DNA from: Betaproteobacteria bacterium HGW-Betaproteobacteria-1
GTDB lineage: Bacteria; Pseudomonadota; Gammaproteobacteria; Burkholderiales; Methylophilaceae
Direction: 5' to 3'
Assembly: GCA_002842435.1 (NCBI GenBank)
Contig: PHCX01000006.1
Coordinates: forward strand, 62,001-126,000
Length of the DNA: 64,000 nucleotides
Shown here: one piece after another, positions 33,908-44,241 of the stretch
Layout of the letters: each line of letters begins with the position of its first letter
How positions within the stretch are numbered: the first letter of the stretch is position 1
Made by a program: the position numbers and the translations under genes
The notes under the pieces: generated by a model
What the model was told of the DNA's origin: nothing
The model's input: the letters and a program-made list of their open reading frames with translations, nothing else
The model's database searches: none

Positions 33908-36529
33908 TTATTTTTCAGTCTGAACGATGACCAAAGGTTCATCCGTTGCCTTCTCGTTGCCTTTTTGCTGCCAGGCGGCAGGTTTGCGGGCTTTTGGCTT
34001 GGCCGGTGCTTCAGGTGCTTTTTCCACCTTGATGGCTTCGCCCTTGGTTTCCACCAGTTGCAAACCGCTCGCGGCCAGATCGACAGGCTTTTCTTCCGCT
34101 GGCTTGCGGCGACGAGGTGCGCGTGGTTTCTTTTCCGTTTGCTCAGCTTGCTCTGTTTTTTCTACAGTCTCGGTTTTCGCAGCTTTCGCGATATTTTCGA
34201 CGGCTGCTACAGGTTCTGCACTGGTCATTGTTGCGACGGTTTCAGCTTTGGCTTTTTCTTCCTTGGCCGGCTTTTCTGCTTTTTTGGCAGGTTTGGCGGT
34301 TTCGGCCGGACTGGTCTCGACTTTTGTCTCGATGGCCGGCAGGGCAGTGACAGTCACTTCTACCGGTGTCTGTTCGACAATCGGCTTGCTGGATACAGTT
34401 TCAGCTGCGACCGGTGTTGTTGGTTTGATATTCTCAACCGCCTCGAGGTTTGCCGTGCTGTCGGCAGCTACTGTCTGTTGATTGACTTCGCGCGGTGCAT
34501 TCTCGTTGCGTGGGCCACGATCACGGCGTCCGCCTCGGCTGCGACGGCTGCGCTGTTCAGTACCAGTCTCCACGGTGGCAGTTGCCAGTGCCGGTTTCTG
34601 TTCGCCTTGTGGACGTTCTGTCTGCGGACGCTCATTGCGGGGCTGCTGCTGGCGCTGTGGTTGCTGCTGGCGGTTGTTGCGCTCGCCGTTTGCACTACGA
34701 TCCGCTGGGGCTGCTGCGCCTTGCGGACGTTCAGCGTTGCGATCGCGATCACGACCGCGGCCGCCGCGGGTGCGGCGGTTGCCACGTTGGGCTTCGCGAC
34801 GCTGGGCAGTTTCGCTGCTGGACTCCTGTTTCTTCTCGTCGCCCAGACCCAGCCAGCCCAGAATGCGGCTAACGAACCCCGGCTCTTTACGAGCCTTGGG
34901 TACCGGGCTCTTCGATGCAGGTGCCGGAGATGCAGGCGTGATGCCTTTCACTGCAGCTTCGGCCTTGACCGGTTTGGCTTCCTGCTTGGTGTTGACGATT
35001 TCTTCCTCGCTTGGCAGTTCTACCATCTGATAGCTGGCGCGGGTGTTTTCTTCGGTGACATCATCGTGGCGTACACGGGTAATCGTGTAGTTGGGGGTTT
35101 CCAGGTGGATGTTGGGGATCAACACCACTTCCACACCCATGCGTTGTTCGATCTTGTGGATGTCTGCGCGTTTTTCGTTCAGCAGGAAGGTGGCAGCTTC
35201 AACCGGTAGTTGTACCTGGATGATGGCGCTGTTTTCCTTCATGGCTTCTTCCTGCGTAATGCGCAGGATGTGCAATGCGGTCGATTCGATGCCGCGGATA
35301 TGGCCGGTGCCATGGCAGCGCGGGCAGGGGATATGGTTGGATTCGCCGAGGCTTGGGCGCAGGCGTTGACGCGACAGCTCGAGCAGGCCGAAACGGGAGA
35401 TCTTGCCGGTCTGAACACGCGCGCGGTCGTAATGCAAGGCATCGCGCAGGCGATTTTCTACATCGCGCTGGTTACGCTGGCTTTCCATGTCGATGAAGTC
35501 GATGACGACCAGGCCGCCCAGATCGCGCAGGCGCAGTTGCCGTGCAACTTCTTCTGCCGCTTCCAGGTTGGTGTTGAATGCGGTCTGTTCAATATCGGCG
35601 CCCTTGGTGGAACGACCTGAGTTGACGTCGATGGAGACCAGGGCTTCCGTGTGGTCGATGACGATGGCGCCGCCGGAAGGCAGACGCACTTCACGCGAGA
35701 AGGCGGTTTCGATCTGGTGTTCGATCTGGAAGCGGGAGAACAGCGGGATCTCGTCCTGATACAGCTTCACGCGAGCGACATTGCCCGGCATGACGTGGTT
35801 CATGAACTGTACGGCTTGTTCGTGGATGTCCGGTGTGTCGATCAGGATTTCGCCGATATCCGGTTGGAAGTAATCGCGGATGGCGCGGATGACCAGGCTG
35901 CCTTCCTGATAAATGAGGAAAGCGCCGGCCTGGATGGTGGATGCGCCTTCGATGGCGGTCCACAGTTGCAGTAGGTAGTTAAGGTCCCATTGCAGTTCTT
36001 CCAGGCTGCGACCGATGCCGGCGGTACGGGCGATAATGCTCATGCCGTTCGGTACTTCCAACTGGGCCATGGTGTCGCGCAGTTCGTTGCGGTCTTCACC
36101 TTCGATGCGGCGGGAGACACCACCACCACGTGGATTGTTTGGCATCAGGACCAGATAGCGGCCGGCCAGAGAGATAAAGGTGGTGAGGGCGGCACCCTTG
36201 TTGCCGCGTTCGTCCTTGTCGACCTGAACGATGAGTTCCTGGCCTTCCTTCAGGACGTCCTGAATGCGTGCGCGGCCGCCTTCAACTTCCTTCAGGAAAT
36301 AGCTGCGAGCGACTTCCTTGAAGGGCAGAAAACCGTGACGGTCGGTGCCGTAATTGACGAATGCAGCTTCGAGAGAAGGTTCTATGCGGGTGATGACACC
36401 TTTATAGATATTGCTTTTGCATTGTTCCTTGCCGGCTGTTTCGATATCGAGATCGATGAGTTTTTGCCCATCGACGATGGCGACGCGTAGTTCTTCCGAC
36501 TGCGTCGCATTGAATAACATGCGTTTCAT
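33908..36529 (-). CDS. rne: Ribonuclease E
   Basis: An 873-residue RNase E. The catalytic half (about 1-500) contains the S1 RNA-binding domain (NIYKGVITRIEPSLEAAFVNYG), the metal-binding aspartates in VSIDVNSGRST and GLVVIDFIDME, and the zinc-link cysteines (CPRCHGTGHIRG) that join the tetramer. The second half is low complexity: an arginine-rich RNA-binding stretch (about 590-690), then lysine/alanine/glutamate-rich sequence. This half is the degradosome scaffold and is expected to be disordered. It is divergent from rluC, as in E. coli, with an unusually long upstream region that suits autoregulation by message cleavage. A hairpin overlaps its ribosome binding site. Confidence 0.96.
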   Translation of the reverse strand: MKRMLFNATQSEELRVAIVDGQKLIDLDIETAGKEQCKSNIYKGVITRIEPSLEAAFVNYGTDRHGFLPFKEVARSYFLKEVEGGRARIQDVLKEGQELIVQVDKDERGNKGAALTTFISLAGRYLVLMPNNPRGGGVSRRIEGEDRNELRDTMAQLEVPNGMSIIARTAGIGRSLEELQWDLNYLLQLWTAIEGASTIQAGAFLIYQEGSLVIRAIRDYFQPDIGEILIDTPDIHEQAVQFMNHVMPGNVARVKLYQDEIPLFSRFQIEHQIETAFSREVRLPSGGAIVIDHTEALVSIDVNSGRSTKGADIEQTAFNTNLEAAEEVARQLRLRDLGGLVVIDFIDMESQRNQRDVENRLRDALHYDRARVQTGKISRFGLLELSRQRLRPSLGESNHIPCPRCHGTGHIRGIESTALHILRITQEEAMKENSAIIQVQLPVEAATFLLNEKRADIHKIEQRMGVEVVLIPNIHLETPNYTITRVRHDDVTEENTRASYQMVELPSEEEIVNTKQEAKPVKAEAAVKGITPASPAPASKSPVPKARKEPGFVSRILGWLGLGDEKKQESSSETAQRREAQRGNRRTRGGRGRDRDRNAERPQGAAAPADRSANGERNNRQQQPQRQQQPRNERPQTERPQGEQKPALATATVETGTEQRSRRSRGGRRDRGPRNENAPREVNQQTVAADSTANLEAVENIKPTTPVAAETVSSKPIVEQTPVEVTVTALPAIETKVETSPAETAKPAKKAEKPAKEEKAKAETVATMTSAEPVAAVENIAKAAKTETVEKTEQAEQTEKKPRAPRRRKPAEEKPVDLAASGLQLVETKGEAIKVEKAPEAPAKPKARKPAAWQQKGNEKATDEPLVIVQTEK

Positions 36530-37151
36530 TGAATGACTCCCGCGCTCCTGGCGGGCGGTGAGGTTGCTGCTGTGGCAGCAGGCAGTATTCGCTGGCAGCC
36601 CTGATTTGTAGATCAGAGTTCAGATTTTAAGCGGTGGCCTGACATTCAGTACAGGTCATTACCAGTTAGCACGAGCAGTGGTGCGCAAACGTGTTGCACA
36701 CGCAGAAGCGCTTTTGACTAACACATGGCCATTTCAAGGCCTGTTTCCGCGATGTTGGACACACTCACCATGGTGAGGTCGCTGGAAACCACCTGTTTTC
36801 GATTTGCGATAACAGATTGAATTAGTTGACGAAATTTCTCGTAAACGATAAGTGGTTAATCTCTTTGCGTTGGTTCTGTTTGAAACTGTTTCTCGGCTAA
36901 GCCGACAATATCGGCTAAAATTCCATATTCCAGCTAACTCTTACCTTGCCTGCATCGGCAACATCATCTGCGGTGGCTAGAGCGCAATAAATTTATGACA
37001 AATTCGCTACTTATTTTTATTTGGCGAGCGAGTTAACCAAGGTATTTGTTGTTCCAATTAAGGTATTCTCGAATAAGCGCCTGAGCGGTTAAGTCGAAAA
37101 TTGGCGCATTTAATACAGAAATTTCTTAAATGCAAACGTAGTATAGGCGAG
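36530..37151. other. Long rne-rluC intergenic region without a gene
   Basis: About 620 bases between divergent rne and rluC hold no convincing coding sequence. I see short inverted repeats, for example TCGGCT-A-AGCCGA at 36893-36905 with a further TCGGCT copy at 36911, and AT-rich segments near 36990-37025. By analogy with E. coli this should contain the long rne 5' untranslated region and the promoters for both genes. I could not place the promoters with confidence. Confidence 0.7.
36537..36555 (-). promoter_or_regulatory. Hairpin overlapping the rne Shine-Dalgarno sequence
   Basis: On the rne message CCCGC-CAGGAGC-GCGGG forms a five-base-pair hairpin. Its 3' arm shares the GGG of the GGGAG ribosome binding site seven bases before the ATG, and a second AGGAG is in the loop. 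This could modulate rne translation. Confidence 0.45.
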
Positions 37152-38153
37152 ATGACCAATATAAGCAAAGCAAGTATAAGTAAATCAAGTCAGCCACTTG
37201 CAGAAAACAAGTCAAGCGTGACCATGCATACCGTGGACGAGGGGAGTGCCGGACAACGCATCGACAATTTTCTCGCCAAAATCCTCAAGGGTGTTCCCAA
37301 AAGCCATATCTACCGAATTTTGCGTAGCGGGGAAGTACGGGTGAACAGCAAGCGCATCGATGCCAGCTACAAATTGCTGATGGATGATGTCGTGCGCGTG
37401 CCGCCCATCCGTATGGCCGAAAAGACCGCCAGCGCCGAATTGAAGCCCGGACAGGCGCCACGATTCGAGAAGAATATCGTGTTCGAGGATGATGCCATGT
37501 TGGTGATCGACAAGCCTGCCGGCTTCGCTGTGCATGGTGGCAGCGGCATCAGTCGCGGCGTCATCGAACAGTTGCGGCTGGAGCGTCCCAAGGCCAAGTT
37601 CCTGGAGCTGGTGCATCGACTGGATCGCGAGACCTCCGGTATTCTGATGCTGGCCAAGAAAAGGGCGGCACTGGTGGCATTGCATGATGCCATTCGCAAC
37701 AACCAGACGGACAAGCGTTATCTGATGCTGGTTCATGGTGACTGGACCGAGAAGAAGAAGCGCGTGAATCTGCCATTGCATAAATATGTACTGCCTAGCG
37801 GCGAGCGCAGGGTGGCGGTGCAGGAGGATGGCCAGGATTCCGAGACAGTGTTTTATCTGCGCAAAAACTACGGCGAATTCAGTCTGCTTGAGGCGCAACT
37901 GATTACGGGGCGTACTCATCAGTTGCGTGTGCAGTTGGCGCATCTCGGTTTTCCGATTGCAGGCGATGACAAGTATGGCGATTTTGCCGTTAACAAGATT
38001 ATGCAGAAGCGCGGCTTGAAGCGCATGTTCCTGCATTCTGTAGAAACCAAGCTGAAACATCCCGTATCCGGCGAAAAGCTGAAACTGACTGCGCCATTGC
38101 CAGTCGAACTGGAGCGTTTCCTCAAACAGCTTGAGACGGATACACATGCCTAA
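37152..38153 (+). CDS. rluC: 23S rRNA pseudouridine synthase RluC
   Basis: RluC makes pseudouridines in 23S rRNA (positions 955, 2504 and 2580 in E. coli). The 333-residue protein has an N-terminal S4 RNA-binding domain (AGQRIDNFLAKILKGVPKSH, YRILRSGEVRVNSKRID) and the catalytic motif HRLDRETSGILM with the essential aspartate. The ATG at 37152 is used; the roughly 25 residues before the S4 domain are serine/lysine-rich and could be shorter if the ATG at 37224 is real. It overlaps the next HAD gene by eight bases and starts a rluC-HAD-Rieske-sppA operon. Confidence 0.95.
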   Translation: MTNISKASISKSSQPLAENKSSVTMHTVDEGSAGQRIDNFLAKILKGVPKSHIYRILRSGEVRVNSKRIDASYKLLMDDVVRVPPIRMAEKTASAELKPGQAPRFEKNIVFEDDAMLVIDKPAGFAVHGGSGISRGVIEQLRLERPKAKFLELVHRLDRETSGILMLAKKRAALVALHDAIRNNQTDKRYLMLVHGDWTEKKKRVNLPLHKYVLPSGERRVAVQEDGQDSETVFYLRKNYGEFSLLEAQLITGRTHQLRVQLAHLGFPIAGDDKYGDFAVNKIMQKRGLKRMFLHSVETKLKHPVSGEKLKLTAPLPVELERFLKQLETDTHA

Positions 38154-38802
38154 GCAATATGACCTGATCGTCTTTGACTGGGACGGTACTTTAGCCAATT
38201 CCACACAGATGATCGTGGATTGCATGCGTGAGGCCAGCGCCGATGCAGGCTTGCCAGTGCCGGAACCTACAGCTGCCAGCAATATCATCGGTCTGGGGCT
38301 GGCCGAGGCAGTCCATGCCCTGTTCGGGGAACTCACTCCAGCTCAATACCAGCAATTGGTGGCGCGCTATCGCCATCACTACTACACGCGTGATGAGGAT
38401 ACGCCTTTGTTCGAGGGGGTGAGGGAGACCATCGAATACCTTAGTAAAGCCGGGTTCATGCTGGCCGTGGCGACAGGCAAAGGTCGCAACGGCCTTAACA
38501 AGTCACTGGAGAAGTCCGGTCTTGCTGATTTCATGCATGCGACACGTTGCGTGGATGAATGCTTTTCCAAACCGCATCCGCAGATGCTGCATGAACTGAT
38601 GGATGAGCTGGTGACAGGGCCGGAACGTACACTGATGATTGGTGATACCAGTTACGATCTGCAGATGGCGAGCAATGCCGGCGTCACCAGCCTGGCAGTC
38701 ACCTATGGCGCACATCCCGAGTCAGAACTGAAAAAACATCAACCACTGGTCTGCTTTGACCGGTTTACTTCGCTGGATCAGTGGTTGCGTGAACATGCCT
38801 GA
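38146..38802 (+). CDS. HAD phosphatase, Gph-like, in the rluC operon
   Basis: A 218-residue HAD phosphatase with VFDWDGTLANS (nucleophile aspartate near residue 10), VATGKGRNGL and IGDTSYDLQMASNAG. The C1-type helical cap resembles phosphoglycolate phosphatases, but the nucleophile motif has DWDGT rather than DLDGT. It overlaps both neighbours by eight bases, so translation of the operon is tightly coupled. This gene order after rluC is common in betaproteobacteria. Because another Gph/MupP-like gene is present at 2878, the two may have split roles. Confidence 0.88.
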   Translation: MPKQYDLIVFDWDGTLANSTQMIVDCMREASADAGLPVPEPTAASNIIGLGLAEAVHALFGELTPAQYQQLVARYRHHYYTRDEDTPLFEGVRETIEYLSKAGFMLAVATGKGRNGLNKSLEKSGLADFMHATRCVDECFSKPHPQMLHELMDELVTGPERTLMIGDTSYDLQMASNAGVTSLAVTYGAHPESELKKHQPLVCFDRFTSLDQWLREHA

Positions 38803-39148
38803 ACGTACACGTGTCATCTGCCGTAGTGAGGAAGTGCAGGAAAGAGCGCAAGGTTTGCGTTTTCAGCTGCCTGAACTCGGTGAGCGCACCACCGGCTTTG
38901 TCGTGCGCTACAATGGCAAGCTGCAGGCGTATGTAAATCGCTGTGCGCATCTGCCGGTGGAACTGGACTGGAACGAGGGTGATTTTTTCAATATCACCCG
39001 GGAATATTTGATCTGTGCTACACACGGCGCGCATTATCAGCCTGAAACTGGCGACTGTGTGATGGGGCCGTGTAAAGGCAGCGGTTTGCAGAAGATCGCA
39101 GTCCTCGAGCGTGACGGTGAAGTGTTGATACAACTGGATTCTATTTAA
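38795..39148 (+). CDS. Rieske [2Fe-2S] domain protein
   Basis: A 117-residue soluble Rieske-type ferredoxin. The cluster motifs are C50-A-H52 and C74-A-T-H77, the CxH...CxxH pattern of ferredoxin components of oxygenases. It has no membrane anchor, unlike the cytochrome bc1 Rieske protein. It overlaps the HAD gene by eight bases and precedes sppA by 16 bases. No oxygenase is nearby, so the electron partner is unknown. Confidence 0.9.
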   Translation: MPERTRVICRSEEVQERAQGLRFQLPELGERTTGFVVRYNGKLQAYVNRCAHLPVELDWNEGDFFNITREYLICATHGAHYQPETGDCVMGPCKGSGLQKIAVLERDGEVLIQLDSI

Positions 39149-39164
39149 TTAGGGATGTTTGAAC

Positions 39165-40106
39165 ATGGTGGATTATTCGAATAACGGCCCCGACTGGGAA
39201 CGTAAAACCCTGGAAAAACTCGCCTTCGCGGCGGTAGACGAACAGCGTCGTTCGCGCCGCTGGGGGGTATTTTTCAAGTCGCTGACCTTTCTTTATCTGA
39301 TTGTATTGTTACTGATAGGCATGGACTGGATCGGCAAGGATGCCGTTGCCAAGCTTGACCATACCGCGCTGATCGACATTCAGGGCATTATCGGTCCTGG
39401 TGCCGATGTTGATGCAGAGTCGGTGGTTTCCAGCCTGCAGGCGGCATTCGAGAACAAGCGCACCAAGGGCCTGATTCTGCGTATAAACAGTCCGGGCGGC
39501 AGTCCTGTGCAGTCCGGCATCATCAACGACGAGATCAAACGCCTGCGCACGTTGCATCCTGAAGTGCCGGTTTATGCCGTGGTCGAGGATATTTGCGCTT
39601 CTGGCGGTTATTACATTGCTGTGGCGGCAGATCAGATCTATGTCGACAAGGCCAGTATCGTCGGTTCGATTGGTGTGCTGATGGACGGTTTCGGTTTTAC
39701 CGGAACGATGGAAAAGCTGGGAGTGGAGCGCCGTTTGCTGACTGCCGGTGAAAACAAGGCGATTCTGGATCCGTTCTCTCCGCCCAATGAGCAACATCAG
39801 CAATTTGCACAGAACATGCTGGATGAAATTCACCAGCAGTTTATCGGTATCGTGCGTGAAGGCCGCGGTGAACGCCTGAAGGAGACACCGGAGACTTTCA
39901 GCGGACTTTTCTGGACCGGCGAGGCAAGTATCAAGATGGGTCTGGCCGATGGTTTGGGCAGTTCGGAATACGTGGCACGTGAAGTGATCAAGGAAGAACG
40001 CATCGTGGATTTCACCGTGCGTGAAGACTTTGCTTCGCGCTTTGCCAAGCGTCTGGGCGCTACGATGGCGAACCAGATTTCGTTGGGCAATCTGCGTCTG
40101 CAGTAA
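39165..40106 (+). CDS. sppA: Signal peptide peptidase SppA, short form
   Basis: A 313-residue S49-family membrane protease that cuts leftover signal peptides. One membrane helix lies near residues 40-52, and the protease domain faces outward. The catalytic pair is S147 (ICASGGYYIA) and K198 (TAGENKAIL), the same numbers as in the short Bacillus enzyme. The oxyanion-region motif is INSPGGSPVQSG. The ATG at 39165 replaces a TTG two codons upstream. It ends the rluC operon, followed by a strong terminator. Confidence 0.95.
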   Translation: MVDYSNNGPDWERKTLEKLAFAAVDEQRRSRRWGVFFKSLTFLYLIVLLLIGMDWIGKDAVAKLDHTALIDIQGIIGPGADVDAESVVSSLQAAFENKRTKGLILRINSPGGSPVQSGIINDEIKRLRTLHPEVPVYAVVEDICASGGYYIAVAADQIYVDKASIVGSIGVLMDGFGFTGTMEKLGVERRLLTAGENKAILDPFSPPNEQHQQFAQNMLDEIHQQFIGIVREGRGERLKETPETFSGLFWTGEASIKMGLADGLGSSEYVAREVIKEERIVDFTVREDFASRFAKRLGATMANQISLGNLRLQ

Positions 40107-40120
40107 ATCCGTGATAAATA

Positions 40121-40157
40121 AAAAGCCCCGGTTGTTTTGCAACCGGGGCTTTTTTAT
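40121..40157. terminator. Bidirectional terminator between sppA and pgi
   Basis: A 13-base-pair stem (AAAAGCCCCGGTT / AACCGGGGCTTTT) has a seven-base loop and A/T runs on both sides. It ends sppA on plus and the glgB-pgi transcript on minus. Confidence 0.93.
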
Positions 40158-40183
40158 GTCTTGCGCAGACCTGCGCTCATTGG

Positions 40184-41830
40184 TTATTTCGAATGAATGT
40201 GATTGATCAGGCCGTTGGTCGAGCTGTCCAGTTCGGTCGCCGAAGTCTTGGACAGCAGTTGCGGCAGGATGCCTTGCGCCAGCTGCTTGCCGAACTCCAC
40301 GCCCCACTGGTCGAAGGAGTTGATGTGCCAGATGATGCCTTGGGTAAAGATCTTGTGCTCATAGAGCGCGATCAGCTTGCCCAGGGTTCTTGGGGTCAGT
40401 TTATCGAACAGGATGCTGTTGGTCGGGCGGTTGCCGCCGAACACGCGGTGCGGTAGAACGGTGCGGATCTCGTCATCGTTCTGGCCTTGGGATTCCATCT
40501 CATGCTTCACTTCCAGCGGTGTCTTGCCCTGCATCAGCGCCTTGGTTTGTGCCAGCATGTTGGCCAACAGGATCTTGTGATGTTCGTCACCATTCTCGCC
40601 GACGGCATAATGGCTCTTGATCGGCATCAGGAAGTCGCACGGAATCAGCTTGTTGCCCTGATGGATCAGTTGATAGAACGCATGCTGGCCGTTGGTCCCT
40701 GCTTCGCCCCAGACGATGGGGCCGCTGCTGTAATTGATCTTCTTGCCTTCGCGGTCGACGAATTTGCCGTTGCTTTCCATGTCGGCTTGCTGCAGATAGG
40801 CGGTAAAGCGCGACAGGCCCTGGTCGTAAGGCAGGATGGCGTGTGTTTCGGTATTGAAGAAGTCGTTATACCAGACACCGATCAGGCCCATGATTACCGG
40901 CATGTTCTGTTCCAGCGGCGCGGTGCGGAAATGGTTGTCCATTTCGTGGCCGCCGGCCAGCATCTCCTCGAAGTTGTCCATGCCGATATAGAGCGCGATG
41001 GACAGGCCGATGGCGGACCACAATGAATAGCGGCCGCCGACCCAGTCCCAGAATTCGAACATGTTGGCGGTATCGATGCCGAAATCCTTGACCGCCTTGG
41101 CATTGGTGGAAAGTGCCACGAAATGCATGGAAACGTCCTCAGGCTTGCTCGCACGTTCCAGGAACCAGGCGCGCGCAGAGCGGGCATTGGTCATGGTTTC
41201 CTGTGTGGTGAAGGTCTTCGATGCCACGATGAAGAGTGTGGTTTCCGGATTGCAGACCTCCAGTGTTCTGGCCAGGTGCGCGCCGTCGACGTTGGCGACG
41301 AAGTGCGCATTGATATCGGAGGCATAGGGCTTCAGTGCATTGCAGGCCATCAGGGGGCCGAGATCGGAGCCGCCGATGCCGATATTGACGACATCGGTAA
41401 TTTTCTTGCCGGTAAATCCTTTCCAGCTGCCGTTACGTACGCGTTCGCTGAAATCGCGCATTTGGGCGAGTACACGATTAACGTCGGGCATGACATCCTT
41501 GCCGTCGACATAGACGGGGGTGTTGCTGCGGTTGCGCAGGGCAGTATGCAATACGGCGCGGTGTTCGGAGAAATTGATTTTCTCGCCGGCGAACATCTTG
41601 TCGCGCATGCCTTCCAGATTCATGTCACGTGCCAGCTGGAACAGCAGGGAGAGAGTCTTGTCGGTGATGCGATTCTTTGAATAATCGAGCAGCATGTCGC
41701 CGACTTGCAGAGAATATTTCTGGAAACGCTCCGGTTCTTTATCAAACATATCCCGCATGTGTAGCGGGAAAACATCTTTCTGATGTTCGGCCAAGGCTTG
41801 CCAGACAGGAAAATTGGTAGGGTTTGTCAT
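40184..41830 (-). CDS. pgi: Glucose-6-phosphate isomerase
   Basis: Pgi interconverts glucose 6-phosphate and fructose 6-phosphate. At 548 residues it has the normal proteobacterial length, with the family signatures [34 protein letters not shown] and the C-terminal signature around [18 protein letters not shown]. It lies 55 bases downstream of glgB on the same strand, so it is probably co-transcribed with it. The linkage connects sugar-phosphate metabolism with the glycogen genes on both strands. Confidence 0.98.
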   Translation of the reverse strand: MTNPTNFPVWQALAEHQKDVFPLHMRDMFDKEPERFQKYSLQVGDMLLDYSKNRITDKTLSLLFQLARDMNLEGMRDKMFAGEKINFSEHRAVLHTALRNRSNTPVYVDGKDVMPDVNRVLAQMRDFSERVRNGSWKGFTGKKITDVVNIGIGGSDLGPLMACNALKPYASDINAHFVANVDGAHLARTLEVCNPETTLFIVASKTFTTQETMTNARSARAWFLERASKPEDVSMHFVALSTNAKAVKDFGIDTANMFEFWDWVGGRYSLWSAIGLSIALYIGMDNFEEMLAGGHEMDNHFRTAPLEQNMPVIMGLIGVWYNDFFNTETHAILPYDQGLSRFTAYLQQADMESNGKFVDREGKKINYSSGPIVWGEAGTNGQHAFYQLIHQGNKLIPCDFLMPIKSHYAVGENGDEHHKILLANMLAQTKALMQGKTPLEVKHEMESQGQNDDEIRTVLPHRVFGGNRPTNSILFDKLTPRTLGKLIALYEHKIFTQGIIWHINSFDQWGVEFGKQLAQGILPQLLSKTSATELDSSTNGLINHIHSK

Positions 41831-41885
41831 TTAGTGTGTGGTTATTTAATTGATTTTTTTAAGTGAATAAGGTCCGAAACGGCCG

Positions 41886-44069
41886 TTATTTTAACTTAAA
41901 AATGACCCCAGCTAAAGGCGGCAAGGTCACAACAATGGATTGCGGATGATGCATCCAGGGGGTCGGTTCGGTGTCGACGCCGGCGCCATTACCCTGGTTG
42001 CTGCCAGAGTAACAGGCCGCATCACTGTTGAATATTTCCGCATAGTGCCCGGCTGCAGGCACCCCCAGTCGATAGGATTCGCGCAGGACCGGGGTGAAGT
42101 TCAGTATCACCAGTACAAAGCTGCCATCGCGGGCTTTGCGCATATAGCTGATGACGGATTGGTCTGAGTCATAGCAATCGACCCATTCGAAACCCTGCGG
42201 CTCGAAGTCCAGCTCATAGAGTGCCTTGTCGTTGCGATACAGATGATTCAGGTCCCTGGACACCAACTGCACGCCCTGGTGCCAATGGGTGTCGAGCAGA
42301 TGCCAGTCCAGGCTGGCGTTGACGTTCCATTCACGACCCTGGCCGAATTCATTGCCCATAAAATTGAGCTTTTTGCCCGGCGTCGTCATCTGATAGGTCA
42401 GCAGCAGGCGCAGATTGGCGAATTTTTGCCAGGTGTCGCCCGGCATTTTGTCCAGCAGGGAGCGTTTGCCATGCACGACTTCGTCATGCGAGAAGGGCAG
42501 TACGAAATTCTCGCTGTAGGCATAGAGCTGGCCGAAGGTCAGTTTGTCGTGGTGATAGCGGCGGTGGATCGGGTCTTCTGCGATATAGCTCAACGTGTCG
42601 TTCATCCATCCCATGTTCCATTTCATGGAGAAGCCCAGCCCGCCCAGATAGACCGGGCGCGAGATCATGGGCCAGGCGGTGGATTCTTCGGCGATGGTCA
42701 GTGCGCCGGGGAAATCCTCATGCGCCATGACGTTCAGCTGTTTGAGAAACTCGATGGCATCCAGGTTCTCGCGGCCGCCGTACTGGTTGGGCAGCCATTC
42801 GCCGTGCTTGCGTGCGTAATCCAGATAGAGCATGGAGGCGACAGCGTCGACACGCAGGCCGTCGATATGGAATTCGCTCATCCAGTAATAGGCATTGGCC
42901 AGGAGGAAATTGCGTACTTCATTGCGGCCGTAATTGAAGACGTAGGTGCCCCATTCCTGGTGTTCACCCAGGCGCGGATCTTCGTGTTCATAGAGTGCGG
43001 TGCCGTCGAAGCGGGCCAGTGCCCAGTCATCCTTGGGAAAGTGGCCCGGTACCCAGTCGAGAATGACGCCGATATCGGCCTGATGGCAGGCATCGACAAA
43101 ATAGCGCAGGTCGTCCGGTGTACCGAAGCGGTTGGTGACACCGAAATAGCCGGTGGTCTGGTAGCCCCAGGATTCATTCAGTGGATGTTCGGAGACTGGC
43201 AGCAGCTCGATATGGGTGTAGCCCATTTCCTTGACATAGGGAATCAGATCGGCAGCGAGTTCACGGTAATTGAGAAAGTAGCCCTGCGCATTGCGTTTCC
43301 ATGAGCCGAGGTGCATTTCATAGAAATTGAAAGGTGTATGCAGCCAGTCGACGGTGGACCGTTTCTGTATCCATTCCTTGTCCTGCCAGGTGTGTTGCGT
43401 CAATGATGTGACCTTGGCAGCAGTGCCCGGTCTTTGCTCGAAGCTGAAACCGTAGGGGTCGGTCTTGACATGAATGTGGCCGCTGTCGCGATTGCGGATC
43501 TCGAACTTGTAGAGTTCGCCGACACTCAGGCCGGGAATGAATATTTCCCAGATGCCGCTGGAACCGTGTACCCGCATCGGGTGGATGCGACCGTCCCACT
43601 GGTTGAAGTTGCCGATAACGCTGACGCGCTCTGCATTGGGTGCCCAGACAGCAAAGCGAACCCCGTCGATTCCATGCTGGGCGATCAGGTGTGCCCCCAT
43701 GGTCTGGTGCGCCTGTAGCAGGCGGCCTTGCCCGAACAGGTATACCTCGTCGCTGCTCAGGCTGGAAGGGAAAGTATAGGGGTCGTGTTGTTCATGGCTG
43801 GAGCCATTGGCTTCGATGCGTAACAGGCAGGGCCTGACCAGCCCGTCTCCATGCCATTCGAACATGCCGTTGGCGTGCATGCGTGTGAGCGGATCCCAGC
43901 CTTCAGCGGTTTTTAGCCAGACGCGCTCAGCATAAGGCAGGAAGGTTCGGAAGACTTGTTTGGTCGTTTCACCCTTTGGCGCGTCATGCAGTCCAAGATA
44001 AGCGAAGGGATCGTGATGCCTGGCATCAAGAATGAGTTGCTGCTGGATGTCTTGCTTGGGCTTGGCCAA
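41886..44069 (-). CDS. glgB: 1,4-alpha-glucan branching enzyme
   Basis: A 727-residue GH13 branching enzyme that makes the alpha-1,6 branches of glycogen. It has the N-terminal extension and CBM48 domain, then the catalytic barrel with the nucleophile aspartate in [17 protein letters not shown] and the acid glutamate in [10 protein letters not shown]. The [14 protein letters not shown] segment is characteristic of GlgB. It heads a glgB-pgi unit and is divergent from glgC with about 170 bases between, so one control region may serve both directions. Confidence 0.98.
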   Translation of the reverse strand: MAKPKQDIQQQLILDARHHDPFAYLGLHDAPKGETTKQVFRTFLPYAERVWLKTAEGWDPLTRMHANGMFEWHGDGLVRPCLLRIEANGSSHEQHDPYTFPSSLSSDEVYLFGQGRLLQAHQTMGAHLIAQHGIDGVRFAVWAPNAERVSVIGNFNQWDGRIHPMRVHGSSGIWEIFIPGLSVGELYKFEIRNRDSGHIHVKTDPYGFSFEQRPGTAAKVTSLTQHTWQDKEWIQKRSTVDWLHTPFNFYEMHLGSWKRNAQGYFLNYRELAADLIPYVKEMGYTHIELLPVSEHPLNESWGYQTTGYFGVTNRFGTPDDLRYFVDACHQADIGVILDWVPGHFPKDDWALARFDGTALYEHEDPRLGEHQEWGTYVFNYGRNEVRNFLLANAYYWMSEFHIDGLRVDAVASMLYLDYARKHGEWLPNQYGGRENLDAIEFLKQLNVMAHEDFPGALTIAEESTAWPMISRPVYLGGLGFSMKWNMGWMNDTLSYIAEDPIHRRYHHDKLTFGQLYAYSENFVLPFSHDEVVHGKRSLLDKMPGDTWQKFANLRLLLTYQMTTPGKKLNFMGNEFGQGREWNVNASLDWHLLDTHWHQGVQLVSRDLNHLYRNDKALYELDFEPQGFEWVDCYDSDQSVISYMRKARDGSFVLVILNFTPVLRESYRLGVPAAGHYAEIFNSDAACYSGSNQGNGAGVDTEPTPWMHHPQSIVVTLPPLAGVIFKLK

Positions 44070-44143
44070 AGTTCTTCTCTTTAAATTTTCGATAATTTCC
44101 GGCTACCGCTCGATTCTACTAGATTCTCGTCAAAAATCGCGCC

Positions 44144-44149
44144 TATAAT
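44144..44149 (+). promoter_or_regulatory. Possible -10 element of glgC
   Basis: A perfect TATAAT lies 92 bases before the glgC start in the glgB-glgC divergent region. No good -35 box is found at 16-18 bases (nearest AGATTC), so it may depend on an activator. Confidence 0.4.
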
Positions 44150-44241
44150 GGCTTCAAGGACGTAGATAAAGGCGGAACAGCCTGTTGCTGCGGCTTCTTT
44201 GGCGTTCGCCAATGCCAAACTATAAATCAGGAGAGTTCAAA

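Noticed and set aside
33965..35209. Long plus-strand open frame (414 codons) antisense to rne
   Set aside because: It mirrors the low-complexity, GC-biased C-terminal half of rne. The product is cysteine/phenylalanine/leucine-rich without any domain.
36826..36854. TTGACG-N17-TAAGTG as rluC promoter
   Set aside because: The -10 box is poor and it lies about 300 bases before the start codon, so it is not convincing.
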